A DNA stretch of 64,000 nucleotides from Cylindrodendrum hubeiense (Eukaryota > Ascomycota > Sordariomycetes > Hypocreales > Nectriaceae). The notes under the pieces are model-generated. The model made no database searches. It was given only the letters and a program-made list of their open reading frames with translations, and was not told the origin of the DNA. Positions 57,527 through 64,000 of this stretch are shown here, in pieces. The stretch is taken from positions 1-64,000 of the forward strand of contig JAANBB010000162.1 of assembly GCA_014621425.1 (NCBI GenBank), in the 5' to 3' direction. Position numbers and translations under genes: made by a program. Within the stretch, counting starts at the first letter, position 1. The number at the start of each line of letters is the position of its first letter.

Positions 57527-60179
57527 TGGGAACAACCAAACCGCCTAAGAAAGCCCGGAGACGTCAAATCCATGGGACGAGCGCCAAGAACGCCGACGCG
57601 ACACTTGACCCCAACCATCCCACCACCTTAAGCACTGGTAAGCCTTTCTTTTTATTCACATTACTAACTACATGTTAGAGCAAGATTCTTCAGCGACCCA
57701 AACGGCCTGGCAGTGTCTGCACGCAACATATGCCGGTGTGCGCGACACCCATCCGGATGTCAATGTCTCACCATTTCTAACCATCACTCCAGCTCAATGG
57801 GCATACCTACAGAAGGAACCTTGAGACAGCAATCCCTTGGGAGAAAGAGAAGGCGCAGGACCATACACCATCTGTAAAAAGGGGCATCGAAACCTCATGG
57901 CTGGCTTACTCCAGGTGGGCGGAACTGTTGCTAGTACCCCTTGCCAACATTGCGCGAATGGCCGTGGACGCTGGACAATGTGTATTGTAAACGATCCTCA
58001 CTCTCTAGTCGATCCTACGAAAGGGTCATGTGCCAACTGCTTTTACAATGGTTCCGAAAAACAGTGTTCCTTCAGAAAAACGTTGGCTCAAGACAAGGGC
58101 GACACAATTGCAACACTGGACCCAACTGCGATACTGGACCCAACTGCAACACTGGACAGCCTCGTGGGCCGAGGGTTTTCTGACCCAAAACCAGCCCGGC
58201 TGGCCGTCACACAAGTTCTCCAAATCAAAGGCTTTCGCATTAACGCCCGCAGAAGCGATAAAGGGGGCAAAAGGTTCGCTTGCATACGGCGCAGCAAATT
58301 GAAGGATAGACTTGGCAACAGTCAAAAACTCTTTGCACTTGGTCGATTTCGTTCAAACTCAAAGATGGCTCCTGGGTTATTCAGTCCCCAGTGGGTAGCC
58401 ATAATCATCCTCCCGTCGATTTCTACCACCCCAGGGACAGATGGAAATGCCCTGCCTGCAAGCAAAGAGTGCTGCGGTCTTAGAAAGACTCACACATTTG
58501 TACTGTTACCTGCTCGAGGTGCCGACGAAAAGTTCCCAAGAGCGAATACGAAGCACACCTACAAATATGCGAATGGAAGCTGTGCAGCAAATGCCGCAAA
58601 GGATTTAAGAACTCACCCGCAGAAAGAGACAAGCGTCATCAGGAATGTACAGGCAAAAAATCGTACATGTGCACTAGGTGCTGCAAAAATTTCCCAAACC
58701 TTGATCAACATTACAAGGTCTGCGAGTATTGGAAGTGCTTCCGCTGTACGGAAAGCATTTTAGCGTCAGTCAAATCCGATCACAAAATCGAATGTGCCAA
58801 AGCACTGCCGGCGAGGTGCCGTAAATGCTCGATGCATGGAACACATGACGATATTTCAAAGCATGAAGCAGTATGCGAAACTCACGTCTGCCCACAGTGC
58901 AAGGTCCGCGGTGGCAAGGAAAAGATAGAGGCACATCTAAAGACATGCTTTCGAATGAGCTGTTCCCGCTGCAGCAGGACATTCAGTCTTGATGAAGAAC
59001 ACAACTGCCCGTTTACGAGCTGTTCAGCATGTCGTTTCAAAATTCATCGGGACTTGAAAGACGAGCACTTCACAGATTGCGTCGGGTGGAAGAGCACCGA
59101 TACCATTATCTATCTAAGTACAGAACCAGGTCGTATCAGTAGGACTGTTTTGTCGCAAACAACCAAGTTTCCTCTCCCCAGGGGCTTCATCAGTACTATG
59201 GCAGCGTGGATGACGAATCCTGCAAACACGGCAATTGCCGATTTTGAGTTTTTTACCTTCCCTGGTATTGGAGAGTATCCCTGTCAGGTCGCCATAGGTA
59301 ATGGTTACGGCGATTGGATCGTTCCACCTACAACTATCAATCACGGTATCACGAAGGGGGCGCTCCTCGATCAACTAATGAGCGTAAGATCATTCCAAGG
59401 AAAAGAACGATATTTTTCAGCCAGCGTTGTCAATAATTACTACCCTGGTCGGCGAGATGAGATCACAGGAGGCATGACCTGTCATAAGATTACGGACCTC
59501 ATATACAGATATGTTAACGAAAGTGACGTACTGATTGCTCTACTTCGCTCCTTATCGCTACCTGACCACGATTACGCTAACTTTTCTTTCGTATGAACAT
59601 GGTCCTCTGAAAAGCTTCATCGCTTGGGGCTCAAAACCATGTGATTTCAACTGTTTAAAGTACATTCTCGTGGCGGCAGAGGCAGAACGGCTACTTCCCC
59701 CAGGGCTGGAGCACGAGGCTCAGCCGCTCTCGTGGTGGCGCAAGCTAAGATCACAACTGGGACACACCGCAAAAACCTTTCCATTAAACCTTGCCAGAGT
59801 TTATGGGATTGTGTTCCCTGAGGATCGGAAGCTGACCCTGAGAGCCCATGATGCTGGAGTCGATGTTATAATGGCAAATCGACTCACCTTGGCATACCTT
59901 CTACAGGCTTTAGATATGCCTCGACCTGGGAAGATTGACTCCTTCACCTCCACAGCAGACGGTAGTCTAGGTGGTTGGAAGATTGACGATGAGAAGACGA
60001 ACGCCCTTCTTAAACGTCTTCAGGAAGCTGGTTCTAGCACGATCATGAGCCAGGTCGCTGGTGATGATGCGGAAGTCATGAGTGATGATGAGGAACAGAA
60101 AGAGCATACTAGCGACGATAATGATGTCATGAGCGATGATGAGGAAGGTGAGGATGCCCAAGTGATGGGTGATGTCTAA
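57527..60179 (+). pseudogene. Zinc-finger/DEDDh-exonuclease composite, disrupted
   Basis: A first exon (57527-57637) and a short intron (57638-57678, with an ACTAAC branch site) lead into a frame stopped by TGA at 57822. In order afterwards: a DUF3716-like four-Cys module (about 57861-58076; CQHCANG and CANCFYN); a FAR1/FLYWCH-like piece ending WVIQSPVGSHNHPP (about 58367-58412) reached only after a frame change near 58330; a TAG at 58481; an array of CxxC...H..C fingers (about 58435-59090); and a DEDDh exonuclease domain with IADFEFF (about 59235), CDFNCL (about 59650) and RAHDAGVDV (about 59845-59870), which needs another frame change near 59590. The tail is acidic. Stops fit C-to-T changes. 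The substrate would be DNA or RNA; the family role is unknown to me. Unrecognised introns could explain part of the breaks. Confidence 0.62.
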
Positions 60180-60673
60180 AGTGAACACTGAGGTTTAGGG
60201 GCTGGGCCAGCGCCCGGGGACAGGGGTTAGGGGGCTTGGTGGCAAACCTGGGGGCTGGCATACAGTGTATAGACAGAGTGAGCAACTGTCTAACGTCGCC
60301 TAAGCAGGGGCTTAGTAGACCGCCAAGCATTCAGCTCAGGCTCTAATCACCCCAGATCACCCTGAGCTCAGGGTAAAGCAGCAATAGCTCGGGCTCGACG
60401 CTAGACACGGATTTAGACGGCAAGATTTGTCGGGTGTGACTATTGAGGTATGCAGCCAGCCATGGCCGGCCTCGCTGATCAGGACCCCACTGAACCGTGG
60501 CTGGATATGTGCATATAACGATTGAGGTTGAAATATGGATAAATACATACACCTTGAATTCCATCACGTGCTTTCGTGTGATTTCGTGTTAACTCGCGCC
60601 TCAATGACGGCTGCGACTACGCTTGCCAATCGAAAGTGCCAGAGAATGCGCAACGCCGATAAAGGGGGATAAA
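60180..60673. promoter_or_regulatory. Intergenic, upstream of rad4
   Basis: 494 bp with no supported gene. It probably includes the rad4 promoter. The rad4 frame is open upstream to about 60623, but the first ATG is at 60674. Confidence 0.5.
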
Positions 60674-63600
60674 ATGCCTCCTCTTGTACCGCGAAAACGA
60701 CTGCGCGAGTCACCGCCTCCAGGAGAGAAAAGATCAACCAAATCTAGAAAAGGAAACGCCAGCGCAGAACAGCGCAAGTCGACTTTGTATGACGACCTAG
60801 ATGCAACTGCGACTCCACTATCCTCCAAGAACTCGAATTCACTTCTTCATAATTTAGGCGATGATGATGATGAAAGTTCTCTGACGTCTCTTTCTGATGA
60901 CGAATTTGAGGATGTTGTATCGCCTAAGCAGACCCAAGCGGATGACTCTGGGGATGAGGAGGACATCGAGTTTGAAGATGTCGCGGCGCCCACTGCACCT
61001 GTTCCGGATGCGCCGGTCGGAACCGGCGACTTGGAGTTGACTCTGATCAAAGACACTAGAATATCGCTGATTAATGCGTTTGGAGACAAAAAGCGTACTA
61101 AACGAGAGAGGCAGGTTCGCAATGCTACGCACTGCATCCATGTCCTGTTGCTTTTGTGGCACAACGCTCTCCGGAACTCCTGGCTCTGCGATCCGGAAGT
61201 ACAAGCAACGATGATTTCCCACCTTCCGCCTAAGCTGTGGGATGAGGTTGATCGCTGGAGCAGTAATAGCGGCCTGACAAAGCAGCCCATTGCAAAGTCA
61301 CCCCCTAAAGGTCAGAGCAAGACGAAGGGCAAAGGAAAGAAGCTAGTCGACAGAAAATCTCGGGACTGGGGAGAAGGAGCAGAAAGACTTGAGGAGGGGG
61401 CCGTTGATATGAGTCACGGGGATCCTCTCTTCCGCCTCATGAAGACCTTGGCATCTTGGTGGAAGCAACGATTTCGGGTGACTGCCCCAGGCCTCAGGAA
61501 GTGGGGTTATATGTCTCTGGAGAGGCTTGACCGACTGACTAAGGCGCAAGAAGCCGAAGCGCATGATCCAGAAAGATTTGGAGAACGAATAACCAACTTG
61601 GAGGACTTTCGTCAGTCTGCTCGGAATTGCGAGGGAAGCCGGGACGTTGGTGCTCAGCTCTTCACGGCACTGCTTCGAGGGCTAGGACTTGAGGCAAGGA
61701 TGGTTGCCAATCTTCAGACCTTGGGGTTTGGTTGGAACAAGTTGGAAGACGCCGAGCCCGAGAAGGAAGACGACCCGACCAATGGATATTCGACGCTCGA
61801 GAAAGGCAAGGAAAAGGAAATCACGGCGAGTACGAGTAAAGGAAAACAACCAGCCAAGAAGAAGGCGGTGAAATCGACAAGATCTACCAGGGCGAAAAAG
61901 GAGAATAAAACCACGGCCTTGAGCGATTCGGACGAGCTGGGGTTAGAATTCAAGGATACTGACGACGAGTCCGTCGTAGAACTGAAAGTCACACCGAGGA
62001 AGTGGTTAACCCCCATCAAGAAATACGACAACGATATGGAATTCCCGCATTATTGGACCGAAGTTCTGTCACCAGTCACCAACAAGTATTTGCCCGTCGA
62101 CATTTTGACTAAGAATGCGATTGGGACGAATAGAGACATCATCGAGTCTTTCGAGCCGCGTGGTGCCAAGGCCGACAAGGCACGGCAAGTGATGGCATAC
62201 ATCATGGGGTACTCACAAGATGGAACTGCCAAGGATATTACAGTTCGGTATTTGAAGCGGAACATGTTTCCCGGACGAACCAAAGGCGTGAGGATGGTAC
62301 CAGAGAAGGTCCCAGTCTATAATCGTCATGGAAAGGTGAAGCGATACGAGCAGTTTGACTGGTTTAAGACAGCAATCTCTGGATATCGGAGGGGTACCAA
62401 GAGACACCCGATCACTGAACTCGACGAAATCGAAGACGCTACGGATTTGCAGCCTAAAAAGCCAGAGAAGAAAGAAATCAAAGAAGGCCAGGAGACACTA
62501 CAGTACTACAAACAGTCTAAGGAATACGTCCTCGAGCGCCACTTCAAGCGAGAAGAGGCTCTGAAACCGAGGGCCATGCCTGTCAAAGTCTTCAAAAATA
62601 AGGCCAAGGGCGGCACGATGCAGGAAGAAGATGTCTATCTCCGCAGCGATGTTGTCCAAGTAAAGAGCGCCGAAACATGGCACAAGCAAGGTAGAGCGCC
62701 TATTCAAGGAGAACAACCCCTGAAAAGAGTTCCCTATCGTGCAGCCACCACCAACCGACGGCGGGAGATTATGGAGGCAGAGGCTGCGACAGGAGCAAAG
62801 GTCCTCCAGGGGCTGTTTAGCTTGGAGCAAACGGATTGGATCATCCCGCCACCAATCAAAGACGGAGTCATTCCTAAGAATGAATATGGGTATTTCCCCC
62901 TGATGATTGATCTTGATGGTGTGTATTCTAACATTGAATCAGGAATATCGACCTGTTTGCAAAGCATATGTGTCCAAAGGGCGCTGTGCATGTTCCATAC
63001 CGTGGGACAGTGCGGGTTTGCAAGAAACTCCAAATCGATTATGCCGAAGCAGTCGTAGATTTCGAGTTTGGGCATCGTATGGCCGTCCCCGTCATCCAGG
63101 GGGTTGTTATTGCGGAGGAGAACTATGACATGCTCCTCGAGGAGCTTGAAAAGGCCGAAGCGGAGCGTCTCCGAAAGGAAGATGAAAAGCGTCGAAAAGC
63201 AGCACTGGCCCAATGGAGAAGGTTCCTCATGGGAATGCGGATTGCGGAACGAATTCGCCAGGAGTACGGAGAGATCGATGAACGAGTTTCCGTGTTTGGG
63301 CACAGTAGGGATTCTCTACACGTTAATAAGCAACCGGAAGTCCACGACGAAGACACGGCAGGCGGATTTCTACCCGAAGGATACGAGGAAGATGAGGAGA
63401 CCGAGGGCGCAGCACACCATGCCTCTAGTTTCTTCCCTGCAATTGACGAGGAGGATGATGGAGATGACGGCTTAGTGATGGAAGAGAACACAGAAGCTCA
63501 GGGGGACAAGGAGGCTGACCCAGAGGCAGATACGGGCGGGGAGGCGGATGTGGTAGCTGAAACATGGCAGGGGAGTTCGAGGCCTAAGGGCAAAGGCTCA

Positions 63601-63732
63601 ATGAAGCAATCTGGAAGAGGGCACTCGGCACTTCGGCGTTCGACGAGGAGTCGGAGGAGAGCGGTCAAGGACGATGGCGATAACGAGGATGATGGTGTTA
63701 ACTACGATGACATTGGGGACCGCGAGATGTAA
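60674..63732 (+). CDS. rad4: DNA damage recognition protein Rad4/XPC (Rhp41)
   Basis: Two exons, 60674-62889 and 62943-63732 (intron of 53 bp), 1001 aa. The protein is acidic at both ends with basic clusters (nuclear localisation). A transglutaminase-like fold lies at about 135-490, with THCIHVLLLLWHNALRN, RNCEGSRDVGAQLFTALLRGLGLEARMV and, after a long basic insert, FPHYWTEV. It is followed by the beta-hairpin domains BHD1-3 (about 535-800; GYRRGTKRHPITEL, ERHFKREEAL, IIPPPIKDGVIPKNEYGNIDLF). The splice restores KNEYGNIDLF. The catalytic Cys position of the transglutaminase fold is not used in this family. Rad4 binds helix-distorting lesions with Rad23 and starts global nucleotide excision repair. 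The C-terminal coiled region and acidic tail follow BHD3. Confidence 0.95.
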
Positions 63733-64000
63733 GATGCTTTCGTTGGCTCAGCCGAAGATGAATAGGGTTGGGACCAGGTCCAAAGTGGCCTGAGGGTTGA
63801 CAGCTCGATACACTATGGTCGATACACTATGAGATCTATCCCACTTGCAACAATTGCTTACAATAGCATCTGGCATCATGGGGTATAGAAGGACCGATGA
63901 GTTGCGGAAGCTAATGCAAAAGAACACCACTTGATTCCATACGCGGCATGGAAGAATTTGCAAATTCTGGTGGGAAGATTTTATTACTGACCTCGGTGTG
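63733..64000. other. 3' flank of rad4 to window end
   Basis: 268 bp with two near-identical GATACACTATG units at about 63809-63832. No gene is supported. Confidence 0.5.

Noticed and set aside
59581..59660. Intron GTATGA...AAAG at the second frame change of the exonuclease gene
   Set aside because: It would remove the SFIAWGSKPCDFNCL stretch, which looks like a conserved exonuclease motif; a one-base frameshift is the better reading.

Overview
This window is nuclear DNA of a filamentous ascomycete (Pezizomycotina), most likely a sordariomycete; the class is an inference. The evidence is: genes interrupted by short GT-AG introns (mostly 48-86 bp), coding regions in the usual fungal range of base composition, an RTA1 protein and a lipase/NB-ARC/TPR NLR typical of these fungi, and one very AT-rich block in which a retrotransposon has been riddled with C-to-T and G-to-A changes of the repeat-induced point mutation (RIP) type. 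All splice junctions below were placed by hand. In every intact multi-exon gene the exons sum to a whole number of codons.

Layout. Positions 0.5-44.7 kb are mostly a housekeeping arm: a PQ-loop membrane protein (-), a WRAP53/Swt21-type WD40 protein (+), a Mid2/WSC-like surface protein (-), an RTA1 protein (-), an NLR of esterase-NB-ARC-TPR architecture (+, broken by one missing base), a Yvc1 vacuolar TRP channel (+), a conserved membrane protein (+), the polarity scaffold Bem1 (-), a 5.3-kb stretch without genes, the mRNA factor Thp3 (-), ESCRT-II Vps36 (+), a CENP-B-like DNA-binding protein (-), an Ayr1-type reductase (+), ATP synthase subunit k (-) divergent from an MTP18 family protein (+), and a Cuz1/ZFAND1-type AN1 zinc finger protein (+).

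Positions about 44.9-53.6 kb are an AT-rich, RIP-mutated island built around a 7.67-kb Ty3/gypsy chromovirus relic with two recognisable LTRs (offset exactly 7376 bp). A 460-bp GC-normal insertion sits inside its integrase region, flanked by CCCTC repeats. A less mutated patch with antisense coding potential lies between the chromodomain and the 3' LTR.

Beyond the island come argininosuccinate lyase (-), a repeat-rich interval with a TGAC microsatellite and a miniature inverted-repeat element, a disrupted gene combining a DUF3716-like zinc module, a FAR1-like module, a long zinc-finger array and a DEDDh exonuclease domain, and the nucleotide-excision-repair gene rad4 (+).

The genes do not form one pathway. 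The most interesting parts are the near-intact NLR with its pairwise-duplicated TPRs, the zinc-finger/exonuclease composite next to the transposon island, and the mosaic of mutated and spared segments in the island. I saw no convincing tRNA, rRNA or CRISPR.
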